Assembly: GCF_018555385.1 (NCBI RefSeq)
Contig: NZ_JAFEJS010000001.1
Coordinates: 248,001 to 312,000 of the forward strand
Source: Bifidobacterium santillanense
Lineage (GTDB): Bacteria > Actinomycetota > Actinomycetes > Actinomycetales > Bifidobacteriaceae
Length of the DNA stretch: 64,000 nucleotides
Reading direction: 5' to 3'
Under the pieces are notes generated by a model. It had not been told where the DNA came from, searched no databases, and saw only the letters and a list, made by a program, of their open reading frames with translations. A program made the translations under genes and the position numbers. Of the stretch, positions 56,660 to 64,000 are shown one piece after another; position 1 is the stretch's first letter, and each line of letters opens with the position of its first letter.

Positions 56660-57190
56660 ATGGCGGAGGATCTACGCATCGTCAAAACCCGGAAGGCAAT
56701 CCGTGAGGCCTTCCTGACATTGCGGCGAACCCAACCGTTGGAGCGGGTCAGGGTGCGCGACATCTGCGCGGAAGCACTGATCAACAAGTCGACGTTCTAT
56801 CATCACTACACCGACGTGTTCGATCTGTCGGACCAGCTTGAGGACATGGTCCTTGATGAATGCTTCGAGGCGTTTCAGTACAAGGACAAGCTGCTCACCG
56901 ATCCTTTGATCTTCCTCGGAAACGTGCCGGCGGCCATGAACACGAGAAAAGACGCCATAGACATACTGTTCCGCGGCAGGCAGGACGTGCTGTACGACAA
57001 GATAGAACGACATCTGCGGCAGTTCTATCTGACGGAAGACACCACCGAGGAAGAGGACATCCTCCTTACCTTCGTCATCGGAGGAGCGATGTACGCCATG
57101 CGTACGCTCGCGGCCGAAGGGCCATACAGCAGGGAATCCGTCACCGAGGTCTCGGCCCGCATCATCGGCAGGCTCGTGCAACGGGAATGA
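56660..57190 (+). CDS. TetR family regulator
   Basis: This 176-residue protein starts MAEDLRIVKTRKAIREAF at 56660, with AAAGGG 6 bases upstream; in-frame starts at 56633 and 56609 are possible. The helix-turn-helix RVRVRDICAEALINKSTFYHHY is at about residues 31-52, followed by a helical domain with many charged residues. It is divergent from the MFS-hydrolase operon and probably represses it. It is the last gene before the first ychF-end copy. Confidence 0.88.
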   Translation: MAEDLRIVKTRKAIREAFLTLRRTQPLERVRVRDICAEALINKSTFYHHYTDVFDLSDQLEDMVLDECFEAFQYKDKLLTDPLIFLGNVPAAMNTRKDAIDILFRGRQDVLYDKIERHLRQFYLTEDTTEEEDILLTFVIGGAMYAMRTLAAEGPYSRESVTEVSARIIGRLVQRE

Positions 57191-57278
57191 GGCCCGCCTT
57201 TCGGCGGCTGACGCGATTCCCTCCGTTCCGAACTGCCGTACCGAACATGGTCTGTTTTCTGCCACAGTGAGGCGAAAA
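57191..57278. other. gap before repeat R1
   Basis: Contains no gene. Ends in GAGGCGAAAA running into the repeat. Confidence 0.4.
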
Positions 57279-57400
57279 GGTCGAGTTCAAGTTCTCCCCA
57301 ACGTCTAAGAAGTGATTGCCGCAGCGGTCGCCGCGTAGCGCCGGGGGTCTTGGAATCCGCTAGAATTCCAAGACCCTCGTTTATTTCGGCCATACGGAAC
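57279..57400 (+). repeat. ychF 3'-end copy R1
   Basis: Reads KVEFKFSPTSKK in frame, then a stop followed by ATTG, as after ychF. The terminator GGGTCTTGGAAT / ATTCCAAGACCC (57345-57376) and TTTATTTCGGCCAT follow. It differs from ychF by SPTSKK in place of NVSK. It separates the TetR gene from the acetyltransferase. Confidence 0.8.
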
Positions 57401-57520
57401 TCTTCAGGGGGCGCTTCCATCTCGAATCGCCGTACCGGACTCCATTGGCGGCTCCTCCGGGTTTGTCCCAGGCCTCGGAGTCATGCCATAGACAGGTCTT
57501 CAGTCAGCGGCCGCCAACCG
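57401..57520. other. gap between R1 and the GNAT gene
   Basis: Together with the flanking repeat this is a gene-free stretch of about 330 bases. No further feature seen. Confidence 0.4.
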
Positions 57521-58024
57521 CTACGGGCGGGTCATCAGATAGTTGGTGAATGAAACAGTCCCTATTGTCGGATGCCGAGTCTCGACCGTGCGGAATCCAT
57601 GACGGGCAAAGAACGGATGCGCGGTGATGCTGGCATGGACGGCGAGATGTACGATACCATGGTCGGCCGTGAATTGCTCCACTCGCGCAAGCAGCAACGT
57701 GGCGACGCCCAGACGCCCGTACGTCGGGGCGACGAACAACATGTCGATGTATCCGGAGTCGTCCACGTCGATGAAACCGATCGGAGTGCCGATTGCGGAA
57801 TCGGGCGAATCGCCGTCACAGGTGTCGTTGGCCAGTGCGGCGACCCATGTATGCGCCGTCATCCGACGGATATTCCATCCGGCGGCCGAACCTGTTCGGC
57901 TGGCCCACATGCGCGTCTGTTCCGCATCGTAATCCTGCGACGCCGTTTCGAGGATAGCGCGACGGAAGACTTGTATCGTTGCCATCGCGTCGGATGGCCG
58001 ATACTTCCGGATGATGACTCGCAT
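57521..58024 (-). CDS. GNAT family N-acetyltransferase
   Basis: This 167-residue acetyltransferase has MRVIIRKYRPSDAMATIQVF, IGFIDVDDSGYIDMLFVAP near residue 82, and the acetyl-CoA loop GRLGVATLLLARVEQF near 103-118, followed by ITAHPFFARHGFRTVE. It is the only gene of the short cassette between repeats R1 and R2 and is oriented against ychF. The substrate is unknown; YafP-type proteins are the nearest known pattern. Confidence 0.9.
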   Translation of the reverse strand: MRVIIRKYRPSDAMATIQVFRRAILETASQDYDAEQTRMWASRTGSAAGWNIRRMTAHTWVAALANDTCDGDSPDSAIGTPIGFIDVDDSGYIDMLFVAPTYGRLGVATLLLARVEQFTADHGIVHLAVHASITAHPFFARHGFRTVETRHPTIGTVSFTNYLMTRP

Positions 58025-58089
58025 GATGTCTCAGTGTAGAAGGCATCGGCCCCATCGTGGAACGGTTCGGCGACCAGTTGGTTCTCTTC

Positions 58090-58172
58090 GAGTTCAAGTT
58101 CTCACCAACGGCTAAGCAGTGATTGTCGGGCAGCATCGGGAGTTTTGGACGGGGAGCATGTCCTAGAACTTC
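58090..58172 (+). repeat. ychF 3'-end copy R2 (partly degraded)
   Basis: Reads FEFKFSPTAKQ, then stop and ATTG. The stem is degenerated and runs into the MFS 3' end. It has the lowest similarity to the others. Confidence 0.65.
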
Positions 58173-59434
58173 CGCGCTACGTGTGCAACCAATGGCAACA
58201 TGGCAATGGCCAACACGAACGTCATCGCCAGAACCGCTCCCGCTGGATAAACGCTGTACGCCCAGCCGTATGTGATCTGCCCGAGAGGCTGGGCGCACAT
58301 ACTCGTGGAGAGCGCGAGTGACATCACCTTGCCAGTCATGTCCTCGGGGCAGCTCATCTGGATCGCCGGCACGGCGATGAGGTTCGCGAGGGTGATGGCG
58401 ACCATGGTTCCGCAGGTGCTCGCCGTGAGCGTCGCAAGGCGCACTCCATCGCCGGCGGGAAACGCCATGACGAGCGCCTGGGGCAGGATGGTGAGCAAGA
58501 AGGCGGCGATCGTCGTCGGGAATCGTCGCTTGGAAAGCGACTTCGCGGCCCGTCCTCCGACGAGCGCGCCAAGCAGTCCGGATACTCCCACGAGACCATA
58601 TGCAAAACCGTACGCCGTGGAGTCGAACCCCAGCACGGTCCGCACCATGTAGGGGAAACCGATCTCCGCGTAGCCCGTCACCAGAAAGTTGAGCGCAGCG
58701 CAGAGCAGCACCAGATGCAGTACATGGGGACGCTCGCGAGTGAGGAAACGTCCGGCGCGCACAAGGTCATCGAGGGCCGAGGTGCGCCCATCCCCGCCGC
58801 GTTCGGGAGCGCCGAGCCGGATGAAGCACTCCACGACTGCGGCCGTGCCGAATCCCACGATGGTGACGCCCATCATGGGCATGGCGCCCACCGCCGCGTA
58901 GAGCACGCCCCCGAGCACGGCGGGCACGAGCGTGCTTGTCTGGTTCACCACGTTCACCACGGCCATCGCGCGACGCATCACGTCCTCGCCGTGGGAGCGG
59001 AACATCTGCGGCAGCGCCGCCTGCACCGTGGGTGTCTCCATGGCATCGAGCACGGCGAGCACCACCTGCATCACGGCGATCGCCGCCAGATTGAATCCGG
59101 TAGCCGAGAAAATCGCCGCGCAAATGAGCACTGTTGCGGCGGAAAGCGCGTCGAGCGCCACCATGATGGTCCGGCGGTTCCTGCGGTCCGCCACCACGCC
59201 GCCAAGGGGCGAGAGCAGAATCGTGGGCAGGATACTCGCCGTGAGGATGGAAGCGAACGCCGCGGCCGAGCCGGTCTCGTCAAGCACCCACATGGACATG
59301 GCGAACCGCAACATGAGGTTGGCGAAGAGCGATATGCCGAGACCTGCGACAAGCAGATAGAAGTCGCGTACGCGAAGAGGGTTTGCGGCTGGGCTGCTTT
59401 GCGGTTGAGTCGTGTATTCGGACGTGTTCGTCAT
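58163..59434 (-). CDS. MFS transporter, DHA3 type
   Basis: This 423-residue exporter has about 12 membrane segments. The start LRVRDFYLLVAGLGISLFAN, the loop LSPLGGVVADRRNRRTIMV and the C-terminal YSVYPAGAVLAMTFVLAIAM are typical of macrolide-efflux-like MFS proteins. ATG 59434 (MTNTSEYTTQ) has AAGGAACTCG. A CAGACCGAC palindrome lies 39 bases upstream, the operator of the TetR protein encoded just upstream on the same strand. Its 3' end touches repeat R2. Confidence 0.92.
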   Translation of the reverse strand: MTNTSEYTTQPQSSPAANPLRVRDFYLLVAGLGISLFANLMLRFAMSMWVLDETGSAAAFASILTASILPTILLSPLGGVVADRRNRRTIMVALDALSAATVLICAAIFSATGFNLAAIAVMQVVLAVLDAMETPTVQAALPQMFRSHGEDVMRRAMAVVNVVNQTSTLVPAVLGGVLYAAVGAMPMMGVTIVGFGTAAVVECFIRLGAPERGGDGRTSALDDLVRAGRFLTRERPHVLHLVLLCAALNFLVTGYAEIGFPYMVRTVLGFDSTAYGFAYGLVGVSGLLGALVGGRAAKSLSKRRFPTTIAAFLLTILPQALVMAFPAGDGVRLATLTASTCGTMVAITLANLIAVPAIQMSCPEDMTGKVMSLALSTSMCAQPLGQITYGWAYSVYPAGAVLAMTFVLAIAMLPLVAHVARKF

Positions 59435-59472
59435 TATCGAGTTCCTTTCCTTGGTATTCATGAACATCCATT

Positions 59473-59491
59473 CAGACCGACCGTCGGTCTG
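59473..59491. promoter_or_regulatory. TetR operator before the MFS gene
   Basis: CAGACCGAC-C-GTCGGTCTG, a perfect palindrome. The same words occur at 60281-60301 before the TetR gene. Confidence 0.8.
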
Positions 59492-59584
59492 TTGTGGTGA
59501 TAAAAAATGCGCCACAGCAAAGAACGCACAAACGTCCTCTTACTTGGGCGCCATAATTTGCAAGCCGGCGTGCCCGGGTACGGC

Positions 59585-60247
59585 CTATGCGGACGCCGCT
59601 TCCCCTGCTGGCATCAGGACTGTGAGGCCCTTGACCGCTCGCAGGATGAGCGTCTCGTCGAATACCGGTACGCCGATGGCGTCAAGCATCGTGGCGAGGC
59701 AGCGAATACGCCGTTCCATGTCGGTACGGTCGGCGGGATAGAAGCAGGGCATGAGCCAGTAGTTGCCGAGGAGCGAGAGCAGTTGCGCCGCCTCCTCGGG
59801 ATATGCCGTGGGAATCGAACCGTCTCGCACACCCATATCGATGAGCGAGCGGAAGGACTCCGGCAGCCTCGTTGACCAGAAGCGCATATTCGCGGTAAAG
59901 AACGCGGGATCCTTGAGCAGTGCGAGCTGGGATCGAACGAGATCCAAGTGATCGGGGGCGTCCACGGCGGAAATGACGAGTGCGCGCAACTTCTCCAACG
60001 CGCTCATGTCATCACGCTCGATGAGTTCGTCGAGGAGACGCGCGGTGACGGCCCACTCGTCGGCGTTCAGCTGGTCGAGAATCGCCTCCTTCGATTTGAA
60101 ATGGTGATAGAGCCCGCCCTTGGAAAGACCCAGATCGTTCAGGATGTCCTGGATGGATGTCTTCTCGTAGCCCTTCTCGGCGAAGAGCCTTCGTGCGGAA
60201 TCGAGGATTCGCCGTTCGGTGTCCTCGTGGTGCGTATGGTGCGCCAT
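59585..60247 (-). CDS. TetR family regulator
   Basis: This 220-residue protein begins MAHHTHHEDTERRILDSARRLFAEKGYEK with the helix-turn-helix TSIQDILNDLGLSKGGLYHHF at about residues 30-50 and a long helical domain. A very strong ribosome site (GGAAAGGAGGAGGTC) precedes ATG 60247. It is upstream of the MFS gene on the same strand, and both have copies of the CAGACCG operator, giving autorepression and repression of the pump. Confidence 0.92.
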   Translation of the reverse strand: MAHHTHHEDTERRILDSARRLFAEKGYEKTSIQDILNDLGLSKGGLYHHFKSKEAILDQLNADEWAVTARLLDELIERDDMSALEKLRALVISAVDAPDHLDLVRSQLALLKDPAFFTANMRFWSTRLPESFRSLIDMGVRDGSIPTAYPEEAAQLLSLLGNYWLMPCFYPADRTDMERRIRCLATMLDAIGVPVFDETLILRAVKGLTVLMPAGEAASA

Positions 60248-60280
60248 GACCTCCTCCTTTCCTCTTCTTCCTCAGAGCAT

Positions 60281-60301
60281 ACAGACCGTCGGTCGGTCTG
60301 T
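60281..60301. promoter_or_regulatory. TetR autoregulatory operator
   Basis: ACAGACCG-TCGGT-CGGTCTGT, 8-bp arms, 34 bases upstream of the TetR start. Confidence 0.8.
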
Positions 60302-60506
60302 CAAATGGTCGAATAGACTATCATGCGCTGTGCTTGAATATCCACAACACGGCAGGATGAAAAAGACCGACAAACATCGAGCTTCAATTCAATGTGTCTG
60401 AGTACAGATAAATGACTTTTGGCATGACATGATTTCACTGTCTGGGTGACCATCCGTCGACTGCGCAAGTGTGAGGGCATGGACGGCTGTTGCGGTACGG
60501 CAAGTC
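60302..60506. other. gene-free gap before repeat R3
   Basis: About 205 bases, fairly AT-rich at the left. Only the TetR promoter region is recognised. Confidence 0.4.
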
Positions 60507-60600
60507 GGTCGAGTTCAAGTTCTCCCCAACGTTTAGGAAGTGATTGCTTCATAGCACCGAGGGCTTTGGAATTCCAGTGATTCCAAAGCCCTTGTCTATA
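60507..60600 (+). repeat. ychF 3'-end copy R3 with intact terminator
   Basis: Upstream flank GCTGTTGCGGTACGGCAAG resembles that of R5. Reads SVEFKFSPTFRK then stop. GGGCTTTGGAAT (60561-60572) pairs perfectly with ATTCCAAAGCCC (60580-60591). Confidence 0.85.
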
Positions 60601-60675
60601 CTGTAGACAGTTTTATTGTCATACGGGATTGCGCCGTAATGGGCTTGGCGCGTGTCTGATCGGAGGGGAACGGAT

Positions 60676-61938
60676 ATGGCTGGTTACGTGTTGCGTCTGT
60701 ATGATGTTCCACTACTTCGATTCGATGCCGCGTACGGTGAGGGGCTGTTGGCCGGCAAGGTCGAGGCCCGTATCCGTTGGTTTGATGAGTCGAAGAGAAT
60801 GCTGCTGCCGTTCCCGCTGGCCCCTCAGCCGGATGACGCGAAGCTCATCGCTTGGCTGGAACGGCGCACTATTCCGAAGAACCGCGAGTTCGCGGCCCAG
60901 ATCCTCGCTCAGGCCGGACTGAACATCGCGGATACGCTCGGCATCATCGACCTGTGCAAGGGATTGTCGGTCAACGATCCGTTCTGGGTCGAACACGACG
61001 ACGAGAATCTGAAGTTCTCGGACATCAATCTGTACGACAATCCGCTGGATGAGACGCTCGCGATCGTGGCGTATACGGGGTACACGTCTAGCGAGAAGCA
61101 TGCGATCGGCCTGTCGAGCGAGTGGACGACGGACGGGCAGTTCCCGAAGGCGTGGCGGCACACAGGCAATGGATTGGAGTTGTGGAAGGCCGGTTCCGAA
61201 GGGTATGCGGACGCCGGACTGGAACCATATTCCGAGTATCTCGCCTCGCAACTGGCGCACAAGCTCGGCGTGAACGCGGTCGATTACCATATCGCCCGTT
61301 GGAAAGGCAAGCTGGCGTCGGTGTGTCCGTCCATGAACTCGAAGGATATATCGTTCGTGCCGTTCTACGCGGCCACGCAGCTCGCCTCGTTCCCGGAGAT
61401 TCTCGCGGCCGCCCGCGCTGTGTCGGAAGCATCGCTCGAGGCGATGCGCACGATGCTCGTCTTCGACGCGCTCATCGTCAATCAGGACCGTCACGCCAAC
61501 AACCACGGGTTCCTACGCGACAACCATACCGGACGCATCCTTGGCCCGGCTCCCCTGTTCGACCACAACATGTCGCTGTTCAGGAACGACATGCGCGCCG
61601 ACTGGGAGCGTGGAGCATGGACGCCGAAGGTGTTGCAGGAGCGCCAGCCGTCGAATTCGCGCATGACGTTCTACAACCAGTGCGAGGTCATCATGGGGGT
61701 CGCACAGCATGAGATGCTGCGCAAGGCGTTGAACGTCACATTGGAGAACGATCCGACGCACCCGCTTGAGGACGGCCGCATCGAGGCACTGAACGACTAT
61801 CTTCATGCCGCGGCACGCACACTGCTCGACATCCCCGTGGTGGACGAGCCGAAGCTTGCCGCGCAGCTCGACGCACTGCAGCCCGCGGTCAAGAACGCGC
61901 CCGTGATTCTCAACGACAGACTGCTTGGGGAAGACTAA
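60676..61938 (+). CDS. HipA-like kinase domain protein without HipB
   Basis: This 420-residue protein has a HipA-type kinase domain in its second half: ELWKAGSEGYADAGLEPYSEYLASQLAHKLG near residue 170-200 (nucleotide/glycine region, ligand-binding helix), VFDALIVNQDRHANNHGF near 268-285 with the catalytic NxDRHxxN, and PAPLFDHNMSLF near 300 as the metal-binding DxN. The first 140 residues, with MAGYVLRLYDVPLLRFD, do not match HipA's N-subdomain and look like a distinct sensor. GGAGGGGAACGGAT precedes ATG 60676. There is no HipB-like antitoxin beside it. It is the only cargo between R3 and R4. Possible defence or regulatory kinase; substrate unknown. Confidence 0.82.
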   Translation: MAGYVLRLYDVPLLRFDAAYGEGLLAGKVEARIRWFDESKRMLLPFPLAPQPDDAKLIAWLERRTIPKNREFAAQILAQAGLNIADTLGIIDLCKGLSVNDPFWVEHDDENLKFSDINLYDNPLDETLAIVAYTGYTSSEKHAIGLSSEWTTDGQFPKAWRHTGNGLELWKAGSEGYADAGLEPYSEYLASQLAHKLGVNAVDYHIARWKGKLASVCPSMNSKDISFVPFYAATQLASFPEILAAARAVSEASLEAMRTMLVFDALIVNQDRHANNHGFLRDNHTGRILGPAPLFDHNMSLFRNDMRADWERGAWTPKVLQERQPSNSRMTFYNQCEVIMGVAQHEMLRKALNVTLENDPTHPLEDGRIEALNDYLHAAARTLLDIPVVDEPKLAAQLDALQPAVKNAPVILNDRLLGED

Positions 61939-61940
61939 TC

Positions 61941-62035
61941 GGTCGAGTTCAAGTTCTCCCCAACGTCTAAGAAGTGATTGTCGGATAGTATCGAGGACTT
62001 TGGAATTCCAGTGATTCCAAGGCCCTCGTCAAATG
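61941..62035 (+). repeat. ychF 3'-end copy R4
   Basis: Starts 3 bases after the kinase stop. Reads SVEFKFSPTSKK then stop. The stem is GAGGACTTTGGAAT with ATTCCAAGGCCCTC, slightly mismatched. Confidence 0.85.
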
Positions 62036-62214
62036 GGGAACGCTGGCCGTTGCGGCGTGGTCTGTGTTGGGAACGGTGCATCGCCGGGGTCTGCGCCCGG
62101 TGTGACGGACGATTGGATCGGAGAGAAAGCCACAGGTGCCAATCGTGGACATAATCGCGTTTTGTGTAGCGCGAAACAAAGCCTCTCCATCACACGGCGT
62201 TCTGTAATGGAGCC
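62036..62214. promoter_or_regulatory. upstream region of the metallohydrolase gene
   Basis: TGTAAT (62203-62208) lies 6 bases before ATG 62215 and is preceded by TC, matching an extended -10, so the mRNA may be leaderless. No other feature seen. Confidence 0.4.
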
Positions 62215-63087
62215 ATGACCAACAACAGTGCCAACAACTCAGCAATCTCCATTCAGGTTATGGTGGCCGGTCGTGTGCGTGTCTCACCGGATCTGCCTTT
62301 CGGCAACGGGTGCGGACTGGTCCACGGTTCGGGCTTTTTCGTGCCCGCGTCCAAGCGCATATGGCTGCCCGTGTGCGCGTTCCTCGTCACCACGCCGCAC
62401 GGCCGTATCCTGTTCGACACCGGCTGGGGCCGGGACATGAGTCCGGACGGCGTCTACGACCGTGGAGCGCAGATCCGCTCTCTCGGCTCATGGTCCCTGT
62501 ATCGGGTCAACCAGGGTGTAGTGGGTTCGGGGATGACCGTGCCTGAGCAGCTGGCCGCGCAGGGCCTGTCCCCGGCCGATCTCGACGTGGTGGCGATCTC
62601 CCATCTTGATTGCGATCACGCGAATGGACTGCGCGGCGTGAGGGACGCCCGGCGCATCATGGTATCCAGGGACGAGATGCGGTGCGCCACGCGGTTCCCG
62701 AACAGCCTCGTGCGCTTCAACGCCTCGTGGTGGAGGGGAATCGACCTCGACCTGTACGACTGGAACGACCATGAGGGCCCCGCCGGACGATCCTACGACC
62801 TGTTCGGCGACCGCAGCGTGCAGCTCATCAACATCCCTGGCCACACCGACGGTCAGGTGGCCATGAAGATCACGGCGTCGTCGGGCCGGTACGTACTGCT
62901 GTTCGCCGACGGCGGCTACGCCACGCGATCATGGAGGGACATGGTTACGTCGGGCATCGTCTACGACCGTCACGCGCAGCGCTCCTCGCTCGAATGGATC
63001 CGCGAGCAGAGCCTGTCGCCGCTATGCGTGCGGTCAATCGCCTGCCACGACACGGCGAATCGTCCCGAGACGATCCTGCTGAGCTGA
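62215..63087 (+). CDS. metallo-beta-lactamase fold hydrolase (lactonase-like)
   Basis: This 290-residue hydrolase belongs to the N-acyl homoserine lactonase-type MBL branch. FDTGWGRDM near residue 68 and the metal motif SHLDCDHANGL, H130-x-D132-x-D134-H135, are present; the second ligand position is Asp where lactonases have His. IPGHTDGQVAMKI near residue 205 holds a later metal histidine and LFADGGYATRSW near 230 the bridging aspartate. It faces a TetR gene with 11 bases between the 3' ends. Substrate unknown; signal or lactone hydrolysis is the family default. Confidence 0.88.
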   Translation: MTNNSANNSAISIQVMVAGRVRVSPDLPFGNGCGLVHGSGFFVPASKRIWLPVCAFLVTTPHGRILFDTGWGRDMSPDGVYDRGAQIRSLGSWSLYRVNQGVVGSGMTVPEQLAAQGLSPADLDVVAISHLDCDHANGLRGVRDARRIMVSRDEMRCATRFPNSLVRFNASWWRGIDLDLYDWNDHEGPAGRSYDLFGDRSVQLINIPGHTDGQVAMKITASSGRYVLLFADGGYATRSWRDMVTSGIVYDRHAQRSSLEWIREQSLSPLCVRSIACHDTANRPETILLS

Positions 63088-63098
63088 AACGGCGCACG

Positions 63099-63755
63099 TC
63101 ACGGCACGATCAGTGCGTCCAGTGCGCCGAACACCGTGTTGACGATTCCATCCACTCCCTGCTCGTGTACCTTGGATGGGTCGTGCAGCCAGAACGTGGT
63201 GGCCGACACCATCGATGAGGCGACGATCTCCAGAATCAACTCGCGGTTGACGGTGGGACGGCGCGGACCTTCCGCCCGTGGCTCCCCACCGCCGTCGGTC
63301 ATCCGCAGTCTGCATTGCCGCTTGATGGCGTCCTTCCATCGTTCAATGAACCGAACGTCGGGCGCCGAGACGAGCAGCGCGCGGAACGCATCCTCGTTGG
63401 CCCGGATGTAGTCCAGCGTGGGCATGAGCGTGACGCGCGCTGCTCCGTGCGCATCCCCGCCATCGGCATCCCTGACGGTCAGCGGCTCGTTCAGCTCCTC
63501 GAGGTCCCTCACCAGTCGACGTTCCAACGTCTCGAGCACCTCGCCAACGTGGTGGTAGTGCGCATAGAACGTGCTGCGCGCCACGAACGCTTTCGCGCAT
63601 AGCGTCTTGACCGATGGCAGCTCGACGCGTCCCGCCGGGCCGGATGGATCGGCGCCTTCGTTGAGCAGATCGATGAGCGCGCGCTCGATGGCAGACTCGA
63701 CGTCGTCCCGCGGCTTAGACGCAACGGGCGGCGGATCGGCATGTGAGGTCTCCAT
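63099..63755 (-). CDS. TetR family regulator
   Basis: This 218-residue protein has an N-terminal TetR-type HTH (LPSVKTLCAKAFVARSTFYAHYHHVGE, about residues 46-72, written here only in part: the SVKTLCAKAFVARSTFYAHY core) and a helical C-terminal domain with the TFWLHDP motif near residue 190. Start 63755 (METSHADPPP) has moderate context. It converges on the metallohydrolase gene rather than diverging, so the pairing is by cassette membership only. Confidence 0.87.
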   Translation of the reverse strand: METSHADPPPVASKPRDDVESAIERALIDLLNEGADPSGPAGRVELPSVKTLCAKAFVARSTFYAHYHHVGEVLETLERRLVRDLEELNEPLTVRDADGGDAHGAARVTLMPTLDYIRANEDAFRALLVSAPDVRFIERWKDAIKRQCRLRMTDGGGEPRAEGPRRPTVNRELILEIVASSMVSATTFWLHDPSKVHEQGVDGIVNTVFGALDALIVP

Positions 63756-63961
63756 GTCTCAACTCATATCCGCCATTCCGGACAGGCGACCCCATCGCCG
63801 AGGGCGCCAACACCAAGGGTGATAAGGCGTTGTTCATCCGGCGTGCATCCCGACTCGTGGGGTTTCGCGTGGTCTTACTCAGGGAATACCAGTACATTGC
63901 CATCAGACTCGCTGTCACGGCGGATGACTGAGATCAATGCGTGGAAACGAGCGACTGTTGC
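63756..63961. other. gap upstream of the TetR gene
   Basis: Holds the promoter region of the TetR gene. A short frame reading FRTGDPIAEGANTKGDKALF (from about 63773) ends at 63931 and matches nothing I recognise. Confidence 0.35.
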
Positions 63962-64000
63962 AGAAGGGCAAGCCGGTCGAGTTCAAACTCAACGTCTCCG
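63962..64000 (+). repeat. ychF 3'-end copy R5, cut by window edge
   Basis: Reads LLQKGKPVEFKLNVS. The NVS ending resembles the genuine ychF end more than copies R1-R4. The sequence runs off the window. Confidence 0.6.

Noticed and set aside
63743..63931. small gene on the plus strand
   Set aside because: No ribosome site and no recognisable protein; overlaps the TetR start region.

Overview
The window is a high-GC actinobacterial chromosome segment, most probably from a Bifidobacterium or close relative. The main evidence is the PafB-PafC-like WYL protein next to a HelY-type helicase, the tandem pair of fluoride channels behind a fluoride riboswitch, the obg-like GTPase ychF beside dtd, the UvrA paralogue, and GC-rich codon use with strong GGAGG-type ribosome sites plus apparently leaderless promoters. 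No rRNA, tRNA, CRISPR array, transposase or integrase gene was seen.

Region 1 (1-10.5 kb): helicase / small membrane protein / WYL regulator operon (minus strand), small unknown genes, a secreted nuclease lipoprotein, and an FtsX-type ABC exporter divergently arranged with a TetR regulator over a clear operator. Region 2 (10.6-20 kb): a decayed patch. A two-component system survives only as a receiver stub fused to kinase pieces; fragments of a GH3 glucosidase, a flavin reductase, a DUF3737 protein, a PatB-type lyase and an aldo/keto reductase abut one another. Intact genes here are a PH-domain protein, an aldose-epimerase-like protein, LysR, cupin, acetyltransferase, aldo/keto reductase and flavodoxin.

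Region 3 (20-36 kb): redox and regulator modules, each a regulator beside its likely target: HxlR with a flavin reductase and SDR, two tandem quinone reductases, AraC with glycerol dehydrogenase, MerR with an RpiB-type isomerase, TetR with an SDR, LysR with an MFS exporter. Region 4 (36-53 kb): DedA protein, an OmpR-type two-component system, FetAB metal exporter, a DEDD exonuclease, fluoride riboswitch with crcB-crcB, PadR with a MATE pump, MerR, UvrA paralogue, Zn alcohol dehydrogenase, HAD phosphatase, dtd and ychF.

Region 5 (53-64 kb) is the most unusual. Copies of the last codons of ychF plus its terminator recur at about 57.28, 58.09, 60.51, 61.94 and (partly) 63.97 kb. Between them lie self-contained cargo cassettes: peptidase-like hydrolase/MFS/TetR; an acetyltransferase; MFS/TetR; a HipA-like kinase; and a metallo-beta-lactamase-fold hydrolase/TetR. 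This looks like serial insertion at the ychF 3' end with regeneration of the target, with no recombinase in view.

A second cross-window theme is a MerR-type operator (core ACTTCGAGCGCT) in front of the flavodoxin gene (18.2 kb), the merR gene (46.5 kb) and the alcohol dehydrogenase gene (50.5 kb), suggesting a small electrophile or redox-stress regulon.
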